Positions 11,704-23,302 of a DNA stretch of 64,000 nt are shown in pieces. Numbering within the stretch: the first letter of the stretch is position 1; each line of letters opens with the position of its first letter. A model generated the notes under the pieces. It had not been told where the DNA came from and searched no databases. It was given only the letters and a program-made list of their open reading frames with translations. A program made the translations under genes and the position numbers. Source of the stretch: Lojkania enalia (Eukaryota > Ascomycota > Dothideomycetes > Pleosporales); the NCBI GenBank assembly GCA_010094045.1, contig ML986718.1:62001-126000 (forward strand). The letters run 5' to 3'.

Positions 11704-12573
11704 TTGGTGGACTTGTGTACCGAAACTATGCTCGTCGCCACTTCCGGGGTTCCGATTGTTCTATTAAGCATCCAGAAGCTTTGTCTCTGCTACACGACAT
11801 CCGTTGACAGCAGGTTCATTCCGTTCTGGTTTGGTCCAGCAACAAGTTCGTACATCTATTTCTTTGTCTCATTACGTTACGCCAGCCGCTAATAGATGTG
11901 ATTTAAACATTTGCTAACACAGAAACAAAAGTATCATACTAGAACGCAGACATCTCGTGGACGACCTCCAGCACCATCGCCGGCGACTACGCAGTCTCCA
12001 ACTGCAACCCCTGCGGCCCTTTAGCCACTAGCTGCACTAACAACGCGCTGAACTGGGACAATAGCAAGTCCGAAGAATCGTGCGTTTCCTTCCCTCCCCA
12101 CCAATCCTCTCCACATAATGACAAGCTACAAAAAATAGCTAACGGCAATGTGGGACTATAGCCGAGAGGGCTACTCCTGCGTTGCATTTACGATTTTTTA
12201 GATCTCGCAGTCTGCGACAAATTTCGTCTGTCGCTAGGACTGGAGCTTGTATACGGTGTATTGGGAGCTCCCGCGTGCGACAGCGGGGCCTACGGCTGCG
12301 ACGTCGAGGCCTATGGTGACGGGCACGGGAATGAGCGGTGCGACGTCTTCATCGTCCGCCGTGTCGTCTCCTACAACAAGTACTCGACAGGAGGAAAGTA
12401 GGGAGGAAGGCGAAGCGTGGATTACAGGAGCGGTTGTTGGGCCCGTGGCGGGAATTGCGTTGATCGGATTGGCCATGTGGTTTCGGTATCGGAAGATGAG
12501 AGCGAATCCAAATGCTGAGGTGTCGGCAGCTGAGTTGCTGGGGTCACAGAGGCCTGTGGAGTCAAAGGGCTGA
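11704..12573 (+). pseudogene. Degenerate gene for a single-pass membrane protein
   Basis: Two coding-looking pieces remain. From about 11943 a frame reads ADISWTTSSTIAGDYAVSNC and then a CNPCGP..TSC cysteine-rich segment, ending near a plausible intron (GTGCGT at about 12079 to a CTATAG acceptor near 12162, with a GCTAAC branch site). From 12247 to 12573 a second frame reads a Ser/Thr stalk, a transmembrane helix (WITGAVVGPVAGIALIGLAM) and a basic RYRK stop-transfer, the usual layout of small fungal type I surface proteins. In-frame stops (TTTTTAG near 12200 and TAG at 12235) separate the pieces and no signal peptide exon was found. I therefore call it broken, although an unrecognised splice could rescue it. 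Function unknown. Confidence 0.45.
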
Positions 12574-13206
12574 AGGAGAACGGAGTGGTGGAATGATGGA
12601 ATGGTGGAATTGTTGCGGTAGTGAGAGGGGATATGTTGGGAGAGGAAGATGGCTAGTATCGTGAAGGTTTTAAGAAATCCAGAGATGATGAAGGGTACAT
12701 ATATGCTCGTTGATGCTAGAAGTGACTCGTTAAGGTATGAAATAGCAAATAGTTTATGTTTCTCAATGGAGAGGGAACGATTTGCCCCAACCGAACTCGT
12801 CTCTGCATTAAAATGTCTCAAATACATTCTGCTTAGAGAACTTAACAATGTCTCGGACCCTGTATGAATAATCTACAGCAGGAAGCATGATCACAAAAAT
12901 TACACTCGAAGCTCTTACAAGGTTGATGTTTCTATTCTACTTGACATGCGCAACACTTGCGACTACTGTATGCCGGGCCAAAGTCTAGCCATTCCCACTC
13001 GGCATGTTCAATACTTCTTCTTAGACATATATATATCGCTATTTCTAGGCATCCACCGCCTAACGCCTAGTAAAATAAATATATGCATGCAAATCAGCGG
13101 CCGTTATTACTCAGTTCCATCACCAAAACCTCCAAGATCCTCCCCTATCATCTACAAAGGCCCTCTCATACACGCTGCCCAAATCCCACTTCCAAATACG
13201 CAGCCC
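12574..13206. other. Intergenic, no supported gene
   Basis: AT-rich spacer between two 3' ends. Only short ORFs without motifs on either strand. Confidence 0.5.
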
Positions 13207-14008
13207 TCACCGACCATTCACAAGCTCCTCACATTCGGAATCCACGCACAACGACAGCGCCGTCGAATTCGCATCGCCCGTCCTCTTCTCTGCGCTGCCT
13301 GTCTTTAGTAAACAATTCGCCCGCCAATCCTTGTACTGCGTCGCCATATCCTTGTGGAAATGCACGCCCACGCAGCTCTCGTTGACGGGGACCCCCCACT
13401 CATTGAACCGGATACAAGCCTCGATGCACGTCTCGAAGTTATAGGCAAGCAATTGGAAGATCTCGGGGCCCCAGAGCTGGGAGCGGACGCCGTGTAGTTG
13501 AGTTCTGTCTTCGCATTTGAAAGATATGGTTCCGTCGTAGCTCTTCACGATGCCGGACGGTGGGCAGTTGATATCGAGGAGTTCAAGGCTTGCGGGGGAG
13601 GGGAGGGAGATGGTTTTTGCGGTTTGTGAGGATGTAGTGGTGTTTTGGGGAAGGGGAGATGTTGTTTGAGTTGCATTTGGTGTACATTTCGAATCGTTGT
13701 GTTTGCGGCTGATGGATGTTAGTTTGTTGGTCTTTGTTTCGCTATGACTGAGTAATGTACTTTGCGGCTCGGACGGCCAGAGTGCCTCCCACTGCGGCTC
13801 CGACAATTGTGCCCACTAGGAGAACTGAAAGAGTGAGAATAATACAAAGTGCTAGGCCTTGGATGCCGGATCGCCTTGGAGCTTTGGTCTCGTTTTCGTA
13901 AGAAAAGGTTGAATTGTGCGGAGTAAGTTGTTCCACGACTAATTGGTGCTGTTCGATAGGTTCGGTTTCCTTTTGTTGTTCGTACACGACCTGCGGAGCA
14001 TCCGACAT
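13207..14008 (-). CDS. Small membrane protein with cysteine-rich ectodomain
   Basis: Exons 14008-13761 and 13708-13207 (52-bp intron, GTACAT..CAG with an ACTAAC branch site) give 249 residues. A cytoplasmic-looking N-terminus (about 50 residues, acidic) is followed by one long helix (GLALCIILTLSVLLVGTIVG) at about residues 51-75. A Thr/Ser linker with NxT/S glycosylation sites comes next. The C-terminal domain of about 150 residues has six or more Cys, including FKCEDRTQL, NFETCIEACIRFN and ESCVGVHF. The spacing ETC..AC and the YNFETCIEAC segment resemble PAN/apple-like or similar extracellular domains of fungal proteins, but I cannot assign the family firmly. The layout suggests a type II protein. 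The ATG at 14008 is preferred over one 27 codons upstream because it gives a compact hydrophilic N-terminus. Confidence 0.72.
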
Positions 14009-15631
14009 TTTCTGCGTAGCAAGCAGAAGAAGAAGTTCGGAGCTGCATTTTGGGCTTTCCAGGGGGAGAGGCGCAGGTTTTTGAGTCAAAGGTGTTAAGT
14101 TAGTAGCGATCTTCTGAAATGGATTTGGAGATCTGAGGCTTGGTCAAGCATGGTAGCCCGGATGGCCGTAGCTGGTATATTGCAACAACTTGCAAGCATT
14201 CCATTGGCCGAAGGTGAAACGCCCAGAATATAAGCAATCGCCCCGTAAGGTTGAGCCTAAACGGGAAGCTACATGGCCGGCTCCATATGTTGACCATATA
14301 AAAATCCTGCTTGCCGTTCTTCAACCCATCAGTATGTGCGTTAACCTAAAATGATAAAGGATCACGGCCTTTTAGGATTGCTGGTCGTCGAAATAAGCTC
14401 ACGACCTTCTTGCCCTAAGTACCTGTTTGCTCCTTCCCGCCAAGTAAGGGCTATGCCTTGGAACGGCCCCAAAGCTATGCCCGACCTGTTATACATCCTA
14501 GTTTCAATTCGCTTCGCTCGAAGGCAGTAATGCTAAGTGTCTCGTACGAGAAGGTTTTATAGTTCCCAGTCGTATGCAGCACAAACGCAATATCTTACGT
14601 TGCGAGACGTTGCAAGCGACTTAGTCAAGGACCGAGACACGATTCAACATCCACCGTAACCACAAGTATACCCGACGTCCAACGCATATCCTATGCAGGG
14701 AAATCTTATAAAAAATGGCCCAGAGTTCCTTCGCGACCGAAATCCAGCTAGTAGCTACAACAACACACTCGACTTCCTTCCAACGAACGCGTATGTAAAT
14801 ACATTCGCTACCTCCACGGTCAAGAGAATAGAGATGGAGCATTAGAAGCCTACATGCGCTCGAATAGATAAAATTTCCGTCGATATAATTCCCTCCCTAC
14901 ATATCGCTAGTCGCTCAACTAAAATATGTATACGAAATGGATATAGATCGGAGAGCTATGAACGACATGCTCTAGAGTGGCACCGGAGCTCGGGATAGAG
15001 CAGGGGAGGAGTGCTGTTTTTGAAATGAGAGCAATCGAAGCTATCTGTACTCTATTACAGGATCAGTCTTCGGGGCGGTCGTTTCGTCGTTCGGGTCATC
15101 TGAGCGGCCCGGAGAGCAATCGGTTTGAGAATCGATCGATCGAGGAAAAAGGAATGCAGCGTATACATTGACCGGCCTTTCCGAGAAGATGTCAATCATT
15201 ATTATTTACAAGCATATCGCCCGCGCAAATCCAGCCATTAAATTGTTACTAGCACGGCTTCTTCTCCGAGCGACGGTATGCGAGCATACAACATTGCCAA
15301 AGTTTCCGAGGAGATTATGATCTTCGAGAGGCCTCAAACAAACCGTGCATTAAGACGTGCTATATGGAAATTAGGCGGCTACAGCGCTCTATATTCGGCA
15401 AGATGGCTGAAGATTCATTGACGCACATGCGCGCAAGTTGTTAGTAGTGGCCACAGCTTAGTGAGCTCGTAAATGCAAATGCCGCTTCCAAGCTCAGGAA
15501 AAGAGGCTTAGAGTCGCCGCTGCGGCGTCTCTGAAGCCACAAGCTTCTTTGGATAGATATATTTGCGTGTCTAAGCTGGTCACTTGGCCGCTGACACTTA
15601 TACTATTCACGGAATCTGTGACATCTTGCGG
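14009..15631. other. Intergenic stretch, no supported gene
   Basis: Short ORFs only. The sequence near 14977-15170 gives a 64-codon ORF without motifs. Nothing else recognisable before the minisatellite. Confidence 0.45.
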
Positions 15632-15766
15632 ACCGTTCAGAACGTGCAGAACGTGCAGACCGTGCAGACCGTGCAGACCGTGCAGACCGTGCAGAACGTG
15701 CAGAACGTGCAGACCGTGCAGAACGTGCAGAACGTGCAGAACGTGCAGAACGTGCAGACCGTTCAA
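15632..15766 (+). repeat. 9-bp minisatellite, 15 units
   Basis: Fifteen perfect-length 9-bp units, ACCGTGCAG or AACGTGCAG, differing at the second base only. The first and last units are ACCGTTCAG and ACCGTTCAA. Writing C for ACC units and A for AAC units, the order is C A A C C C C A A C A A A A C. Because the unit is three codons long, all six frames stay open across it (TVQ/NVQ, TCR/PCR, GLH/VLH), which creates spurious ORFs. Confidence 0.95.
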
Positions 15767-16686
15767 CACTGTGAGTTCATATGAAATTCTTCTTAAATAT
15801 TCAAATCAATAGCGTGACATACAATTCCATTTCTACCTCTGTTTGTCGCACTTCATCGTAAAAGAAAAGCCACGCAAGAAAAGGTAAATGTTACACATAC
15901 TATCGTTCAATTCCCCTCGCAAGAGATACCCTAATCCCTCTGTCCTAGACTCTTGTGTATCTCTACACGCTCAATTTCTCATCACGCTGGCCGGTAGTCC
16001 TCGCGCCAGCCTGTTGTCCCGCCGTCTCTTCCGCCATCCTGTACCATGCGGAAGAGCCTATAATGCTGTTATAAGGGTGTTGGGTGCTGAGGATAAATTA
16101 TATTATGCTTGATAACCATGCTCAGTATCTTTTACTCGACTCAGGATAAGCCTATTTTTTTTATTTTTTTTTTTTTAGCCAATGAGTAATGCGCGAGTCA
16201 TCCTCGTACTTGTATGCCAGTTCGTCCCTTCACATCTGCAAATCCGCAAAACGACACTTGTACTGACCCACAAAATCTAGACTTTATATATCGAAATGGC
16301 ACTAAAGAGGTCACTGGTATTCCCAAATAGCCTAAACACCACAAATTCCCACCATTAGAAAGGAACACATCCGCTGCCATCTTCACCTCCCATCCATCCA
16401 TCCTCTCGACTTACAGCTACAAAAGGGAAAAAGGAGGTAAAGGGAGGGAAAAGGAACAAAGGCTTGAACAAGCCCTAACGCCATCCATGCCAGATCCTCC
16501 ATCCATATACCCAGCATACATGAAAACGCCATGCTCATTCACACACACATACATAGAACCTGGACTCCACATTACCGTGAGAAAGAAAAACACTATCCCC
16601 ATTTTAAATCCCCACCATCCACACACCAATCTCACAACAACACCGCGCAACCGAAGCCACGCTCAAGCCGTACTCTTACGGGCCAT
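15767..16686. other. Intergenic, 3' flank of the kinase gene
   Basis: Holds a T-rich run at about 16152-16178 and otherwise only short ORFs. Probably includes the 3' untranslated region of the kinase on the minus strand. Confidence 0.45.
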
Positions 16687-19157
16687 CTAATCATCAGCCG
16701 GCTCAACCCTGACGAGCACCTCCTCCAGGAACCCCTCCAGAAATGCATTCACGTCCCCGCCCATGCCGACCTCGCTCTTCCGATCCCACTCATCCAGCTC
16801 CTTGAACCGGTCAGCCAGTTCGTGCACCAGCCTCTTGACATTTTCATGTGCCTCGACTCGCTGCTTACGTCGGTCCATGTACCCCTGCGGATCGAAGATG
16901 GCCTTCGCCGACTCAGTTTTGTTACGCATATTGAGGCAGTACGTGCGGCGGGCGACGGCGGCCTCGAGCGCAGGGACCACGACGCCGGAGAGGGCAGTGA
17001 TTTCGGGCTGCGGGGTCGGAGATGTTGGGTTGGGTTTTGGCTTGCCGAGGGAGTTGCGCGAGAGTGTGGATTTGGTCGTGGTGACGCTGGAGGTGGCGGA
17101 GTTGCTGCTTATGGAAGGGGCTTGAGTTTGCTGTGGCTTCTGGTTCTTTAGGAGCATGTCCCCAGCAAAGGGGCCACCGAAGGGGTCATTTGTTGATAAG
17201 GAACCCGGTTGTGCGGCTGGGCCGACTTTCAGGCCATTAGCAGAAGTAGGACTAAAAGCCGGAAGGGGCTGTTGAGACGGCGGATACGGTGGTGACTGAG
17301 CAAGAGATGGAAGTGGCTTCTGCCCAGCAAGAGCCGGGAGAGGCTTGTGTGCCTGAGCTGGCGGTGAAATCTGGGTTGAACTAGAGGTCGAAGGTTGCAT
17401 TGGCTTGGACTGGTTCGCTGAGTTGGTGGCACCGCTAGAAGTCCTGGAACCTAGATTGCCGGCACCTCGGACCGCTGGGCTGCCCTTGTAAGGCGGAATC
17501 TCAGGAATCGTCATCTTGGGAAGCACAGAAACCCGAGTAGGAGTCGGGTTACGCTGCTGCGGAGTGATTTCTATGCCCGCCATATCATTTGCAATAGAGC
17601 GCTGAAGATAATCATCATAGTCGCGGGCGAGTGGTGTCTGGCGGCGGACCGGTTGCTGCGGGGTTTGCTTCGTTGGAGTTACGAGGCCGCGATTCGGGGG
17701 ATGTGGTGAGAAGATAGCCGGAACAGGTGACGTTCGTGGAGCAGCCTGTGGCGTCGGTGGTGCAAGGAAAGGGGGGTGATTTGCCTTCTCTGGTGATGCA
17801 GGTAGTGGTACACCAGCGGCAGTTGATGGTGATGTCTGCGTTTGAATAGGTGTGCATTTCGTTGGGGATGGCGGAGGGCTTGCTAGTCGAACCGTATCCT
17901 CGAAGTCTTCGTTCTCCTTAGAGGGGTATGGGGTCACGCGTGGCTGTACGGGCTTTCTCACAGGTGAAGCATTGCGGGCATTGGCACCGGCGTCATTCAT
18001 GGCTTTGAGTGCGGGTCCCTTCGCTGGCCGCACGGTACCAAAGTCCCACAGATCCTCATTGACGGGGCTCTTCCTCTGAGGTGACCCAATCTCCTCCGGA
18101 TCTTCATTTTCCTTCGGATGGCGAATGTACCAATCCTGGTACCGCCCAATGAGCTCGAGGAGACGCGTAGGCTTGCCAGCCTTCTTGATGAATGGGTGCT
18201 GAAGTAGCTGCTTTGCAGATGGCCGCTCACGAGGATCCTTCTTCAAACAAAGGTCTACGAACTCCTTGAAGTTCTCGGAGAATTTTCCGTGAAGGAACGG
18301 CGAAGGGTTCTTCGGAATTAGAAACAACACCTTCATAGGGTGGATATCGGCGTACGGAGGCTCGCCTTTAGCCATTTCGATTGCTGTGATGCCGAGAGAC
18401 CAAATGTCGGCTTTGTGGTCATAGCCAGACTGCTTGATAACCTCAGGAGCCATCCAGAACGGAGTTCCGACGAACGTGTTCTTCTTCGTCATCGTGGCAG
18501 ATAATTGACCGGAAACACCAAAGTCGGCGAGCTTCACCTGGCCGTTGGCGCTGACCAAGATGTTTGCGGCTGGATTCAAATCAGCTTTGGGTCGAGGCCA
18601 TGGAAACGAAGCACATACCCTTAATGTCTCGATGCAGTTTGTTATCATCATGGAGGTAGCTCAGGCCCATGAGAAGCTCTTTGAGGATGATTGCGATTTC
18701 ATTCTCATTGATCAAGCCAGGCTTCATTAAGTCGGCGCAACTGCCACCAGAGCAGAACTCCATGACGATCCACAGATCCGAGCCATGTAGATACGAGCCA
18801 TAGTACTTGGTGACATACTGCGAGCTCATGCCCGATAGGATAGAAATCTCCGAGATGATATCGTCGACCTCGTCCTCGGCGTTCTCCACATCAATGATCT
18901 TGATCGCGACGACCTGGCCGTTGCGCCGGTCCATTCTGCGTAGCGGTCAGCACAACTCGCTCGGAAGAAAATGCTTGTGGGCGAGCACAAACCCTTTGTA
19001 GACTTTGCCGAAGCTACCGCCACCTAGAGCTCATTGTTAGCTTCCAAGGCGCTCAATAAGAGCTATTGCACATACCAATGCATTGCTGCTTGGTGTATAT
19101 GGTGCTAGGGTCTATAGTCCCGCTCACCACGAACTCCGTGGGGACGGATGCAGCCAT
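16687..19157 (-). CDS. Ste20-family germinal-centre kinase (MST/Sps1 type)
   Basis: Four exons: 19157-19076, 19023-18993, 18935-18619 and 18569-16687. Together they encode 770 residues. The kinase domain begins at about residue 20 ([23 protein letters not shown]), with the Gly-rich loop rebuilt across two introns. VAIKIIDVE carries the ATP-binding Lys, HRDIKAANIL the catalytic loop (itself rebuilt across intron 3), LADFG the metal-binding motif, and [10 protein letters not shown] the GCK-type activation segment. The domain ends near residue 280. The rest is long, Pro/Ser/Gln-rich and probably disordered, with a short helical tail ([20 protein letters not shown]) that could be a dimerisation element. 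GCKs act upstream of NDR kinases in septation and polarity networks. The sequence resembles fungal MST-1/Sps1 more than SID-1 or POD-6, judged from remembered family features. Confidence 0.93.
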
Positions 19158-20545
19158 TGTTTGTGCCGGAGTCAGAGGAGGGAGGATGACTCGTTGAAAC
19201 GCGAACATGCAAATCGGCGCGCAGCGTGGAGGGCTTTGTTGTGCGTTCGTATCAACGCTCAGGTCGTGGGTGCGATCGTGGGCCGCAACCGCTGGGGAGA
19301 GTGTTGAGAACGTGCGCAAAAATGTGTGAGCGGCGAAGGTTGTTAGGCGCCGAGCGAAAGCGGTAGCGAGCACAGCGAGTTCCCAGACTTGTCAGGTTTT
19401 CCCAGCGGGGTGCTAGGTGAGAGCGTGAAGGTGAAGCCGTCGATTCAATGCTGTGCGGTCGAGTTAGCTCCGACGACAACGCCTCATTCCCACTCCTGCA
19501 GAGAATTTCACTCACCCTCGCTTCTTCTTTCATTCGAAGCCTCCTTGCGGCTTCTCGCACTCGATTTCTCCCAGGGTCGCAGCTCCTTGGTAGTATGAGG
19601 TGTCACCGTCTGAAGCGTCAGGCTCAACCGTCGTGTGGTTGCGTGAGTAAACAAAAATTGTGGCAGCCAGCTCCAGTCCAGTGCCCACTGGACAGCAACC
19701 CAGGTAGGCCGAAATGATTACTCTAAGGCTTGTCAGCACGAGCTCAAGGGCTGGCCCGGCGACTGGTGAGGGTATGGTATGGGCGGACTGCCAGCTTGGG
19801 CACGGCCTGTTTACTCTCCGCTGGTGCCGTTGTCATGGATGGGCTGGTAGGATGGGCCTGGCGCGTCGAATCGAAAATAAGGACAGGGGTGTCAGCGCGG
19901 GGGAGGCGACTCCCATCAATAATAACACCACAGCGGCTTCTACATTGCCTTATTGTTCTCGACTTGAACAATAGCAATGTATATAAAGCCATCATAGAAA
20001 TTGAATACCCACCAATGCTTTGCGTAGCACTTGCACCAAGGACTCGAGCGGGCGGAGTGGAGGGGTAGCTCCGTTTCGTCTTATCGCCGAACCGGCGCCA
20101 CGATTCGTCCCTGAGGCTTAATACTAAAACACTGGGCACTCTGCCCACCTTATGCCACTCTCTGCTTGTTTCTTCCATTGAGCACATCTCCCTTGAAATC
20201 AATAATATGATGTAATTCCATTGGAACTTGAGCAAAATATTGAAGAATGCAATGAAAACTCCACGCCGAAAACTGACGCTATAAAATTCTGCTGAATAAA
20301 ACTTGGGTATCCATCATATCCACAGCCGTCATCATTTTAACCACCCCAATCAATGATAGAGAGTAAGGTATGCCCATTGAAACCTCCCTAAAGTCGGGAG
20401 AACACACAGAGAGGAGGCTCTTCTACAACCCTGTAAAGAGAGACAGAAGGATTGACACCCCAACACCATTTCATACATTATGCTCCGCCTAGATCCCATG
20501 CAATTGGTAATGGAGACGTGTGAAAAGAATATGAAGCAGACATAC
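19158..20545. other. Intergenic and promoter region of the kinase gene
   Basis: About 1.4 kb between two minus-strand genes: promoter of the kinase on the left, 3' flank of the next gene on the right. Only overlapping short ORFs in GC-rich sequence. No RNA gene seen. Confidence 0.5.
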
Positions 20546-23302
20546 CTACAAACGACGCCTGATCCTCTCGGCAATTGTCTCAACAGCCTCATCCTCCTCA
20601 TCGACCGGCGCTGGAGTGTGCCTAGCCCGGCTCCTGTATCCACGACGCCTTCTGTTATGCGATACATTGCTCGCCGAATCGTCAGGGAGGATCTCGCTCT
20701 TCAGGTCGTCAAGATTGTCGCTTTCGACATATTCGTAGCCCGTAGCGGGGGTACCTGTTCGGACTTCGATGCCACCCAGAGCAGAGCCGCGTCGTGCTTG
20801 TGCGACCATAGATAGAGCCGCACCTCTTTCACGTAGACGGCGGCGGATGACTTCAGCGGAGTTGTGGAGGTGCTCGAAGGCATCTTCCATGGCTTCCATG
20901 CCTAGATAGATCTCACGTTCGATTTCGGCGAGAACGGCGATCTCGGTTTCTTCATCTAGCTGGACCGGGACAGGACCGCTAGGGCGCGTTGAGCCTGGAC
21001 GAGTAGACCCAGGGCGAGAGCCGGGGCCTGGTGTGAAAGGCGTGAACCGTCGAGGAATATCGGACGTAGTTGTGTTCGATGGCGTCGAATCGTATGGATG
21101 TGGGCCCGGAGGCGGGGAATGAATAGTAGCCCTTCCCTCAGCTCCAGACCAGAGAAACCCATCGAAACGACCGGAGACTAAGATGTCCCACTCGTGCTTG
21201 GTGACAGCGGCTAACGTAGCAAGGATTGAATGCATCTGCGGATTGCGGATAAGGTACATGGCGACAAGTTGGTCGCGAGGAGGAGAGTATAAGCGGTACA
21301 AACGTTGCAATGCAAGTGCGGCTCTGCTGATCACCGGTGCAGTGCCGTTGCGAGGCTGTTGGCTACGTAGAGCGGGGACATGGGTCAATCCATGAATCAA
21401 GGCATTAAAGATTTGCCGTTTTTCGGGCTCAAGGCGGGTGAGCATGGCAAACGATAGGGTCTCGTCGTCAGCCTCATCAGGAGCAGTATCCTGCTGTTCA
21501 GAAAGCCATGATTGGACAACATTCTTCGTCTTCTGGGTTTGCTGCTCGTAATGTGCCCGGTATTGCTCCGGCACATCTACATCAATGTTTTGGCAAGGAG
21601 CCGGTAGATCAACGATGCCGAGGCCGGTGTTTTGCTCCAACGGTGGCCAGGGAGGCAAATCGCAACGGCCAGAGACAAGCTCGAGGATCTCACCCCAATT
21701 AACTCCATTCGCCTCATCGTCGTCTCTAACACTGTCCGGCCTCTCGAGGCACATGATGCAGTAGCAGAATTCAGACGAGATGTTTCGAGCAAAGACCGCT
21801 TCAAGTCTGTCAAGCAGACGGCGGGCGATAGATCGGTAGCCAGTTGCTACGGCTAGCGAGCCATTCTTGTCCATGACCATCCCATAGTCATCGAGGATCC
21901 TCTGGAGAGGAGCGAAGAATGCTCGAACGTCATGTGCCTGAGGTCCATTCATAGGCGGAGACTTGTACGAGGAATAGGTGGTGACGGGCGTCCCATCTAC
22001 GACCGCGAGGAGACTGCGAGGCACCTGACGAGCCAGGCCTCCATTGTGGAGTAAGTAGTCAACACGTGGGGCCTCCATGACAGCTGGTGGCGGCGGAGGG
22101 GGTGGTGGGGTAAGGGGACTGTCGGCGTATTCGGGGTCAACCGACTGCGCGCGGGAGCCACCATCATTAGTGAAGTATTCAACTGTAGGGGGTCTCTCCT
22201 TGGGAATGGACAGGACCGAAGGGAGAACCGAGTGTTGGGTAGGCGTCCGTGGAGAGGAATCGACCGCTGAGGCGGGGGATGACTCTGAATTGGCTGGAGA
22301 CTCTGCGTGCTGCTTGTGGCCATTATGGTAGTCTGGCGGGACTGATGTGGCGTCTGAATCGGTGGATTGGGTTATATCAGAAGCCTGGCGGGGGCTACTC
22401 CTGCTCCTGTTCCTGGATCCTATGATTTCCTTTTTTATTTCCTTTCTAGGGGGTTGAGTGCTAGTTGGGGTGGCCGACCGGACCTTCGGGGTCACGATGG
22501 TAGGGTTTGGCGGTTCTTGTTTTATGGTGCTGGGCTGGCTATCAGTGGTAGAGGTGAGATCTGTCTCCACCATGGCTCTGGTTCCTTCCCGAATGCTTGA
22601 TCGTGAGGCAGTATGACGTGGCTCAGGAGTCAGGCGAGTCCCGCTGTCGACGCTTCGACGACCTCCTTCCATCTCCTTGTGTACAGCATCAGCATTCTTG
22701 CGCCGCATACTGTTTGCACTTGCCGTCTTCCTCAGATCGGCTCCGGTGGTCGCAGTTAATGGGGGACTTGGTGGTGCTCTGGCGGGAGCAGTGGGGGGAG
22801 CAGCAGCACTGGCGGGAGCCTCCTTATCTTTGTCCTTGACTTGCGACCCTTCTCCTACGTCAGTGGGTTCAGGGGTGAACGGTGACTTCTTCCGCTCCGG
22901 AGCGTCGTCTCGGGCGTAGATGTTTTCTTTGCTGTGCGACTTGGAGTACGACGGATAGGGTAGGCTCGTCCTCGACCCATTGGGCATGCTCAGTGATGAC
23001 CGTCGCTCCATCTCGGGCACGACTGTCATGCGGTTCAGGGCAGGCGTATTCGTTGACGAGGGTGTGCGGATGCGCTCTTTCGATGGGCGTCGACGGTGGT
23101 GGTCGCGGTCGTCGTCTTTGGATGCGGAGGAACTGGCTTTGCGGGCTGACCTCGAAGATTTGCTCCCACTCCCGCTCTTATGTCGTTCTTTCCTCTCGTC
23201 CCGGTCCTTGTCCTTGTCCTTGTCCTTCCCGTTACGCTCTCGGTCAGAGTCTTTTCGGCGGCGGCGAGTCTCAGAGGAGCTCAACATTTTTCTACTACTC
23301 AA
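20546..23302 (-). CDS. Conserved fungal protein of unknown function, 918 aa
   Basis: Single exon, 918 residues. The first 400 residues are low in complexity: KDKDKDKDRDERKERHK, SR-like runs, many Ser/Pro and a run of eight prolines. A globular region follows at about residues 410-700, opening with APRVDYLLHNGGL and including FFAPLQRILDDYG, a Cys pair (FCYCIMCLERP) and hydrophobic helices (LFNALIHGLTHVPAL-like). A Pro-rich spacer leads to a C-terminal helical segment (EIEREIYLGMEAMEDAFEHL) and a basic tail. I do not recognise the domain. The charged, repetitive ends and lack of signal or membrane segments suggest a nuclear or cytoplasmic protein. The ATG at 23302 is the first in frame; a second one (MLSSS) lies five codons later. 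Confidence 0.8.
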   Translation of the reverse strand: MSSRKMLSSSETRRRRKDSDRERNGKDKDKDKDRDERKERHKSGSGSKSSRSARKASSSASKDDDRDHHRRRPSKERIRTPSSTNTPALNRMTVVPEMERRSSLSMPNGSRTSLPYPSYSKSHSKENIYARDDAPERKKSPFTPEPTDVGEGSQVKDKDKEAPASAAAPPTAPARAPPSPPLTATTGADLRKTASANSMRRKNADAVHKEMEGGRRSVDSGTRLTPEPRHTASRSSIREGTRAMVETDLTSTTDSQPSTIKQEPPNPTIVTPKVRSATPTSTQPPRKEIKKEIIGSRNRSRSSPRQASDITQSTDSDATSVPPDYHNGHKQHAESPANSESSPASAVDSSPRTPTQHSVLPSVLSIPKERPPTVEYFTNDGGSRAQSVDPEYADSPLTPPPPPPPPAVMEAPRVDYLLHNGGLARQVPRSLLAVVDGTPVTTYSSYKSPPMNGPQAHDVRAFFAPLQRILDDYGMVMDKNGSLAVATGYRSIARRLLDRLEAVFARNISSEFCYCIMCLERPDSVRDDDEANGVNWGEILELVSGRCDLPPWPPLEQNTGLGIVDLPAPCQNIDVDVPEQYRAHYEQQTQKTKNVVQSWLSEQQDTAPDEADDETLSFAMLTRLEPEKRQIFNALIHGLTHVPALRSQQPRNGTAPVISRAALALQRLYRLYSPPRDQLVAMYLIRNPQMHSILATLAAVTKHEWDILVSGRFDGFLWSGAEGRATIHSPPPGPHPYDSTPSNTTTSDIPRRFTPFTPGPGSRPGSTRPGSTRPSGPVPVQLDEETEIAVLAEIEREIYLGMEAMEDAFEHLHNSAEVIRRRLRERGAALSMVAQARRGSALGGIEVRTGTPATGYEYVESDNLDDLKSEILPDDSASNVSHNRRRRGYRSRARHTPAPVDEEDEAVETIAERIRRRL

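Noticed and set aside
15494..15812. ORFs on both strands across the minisatellite
   Set aside because: They exist because a 9-bp repeat keeps all frames open; no start context or protein-like flanks.
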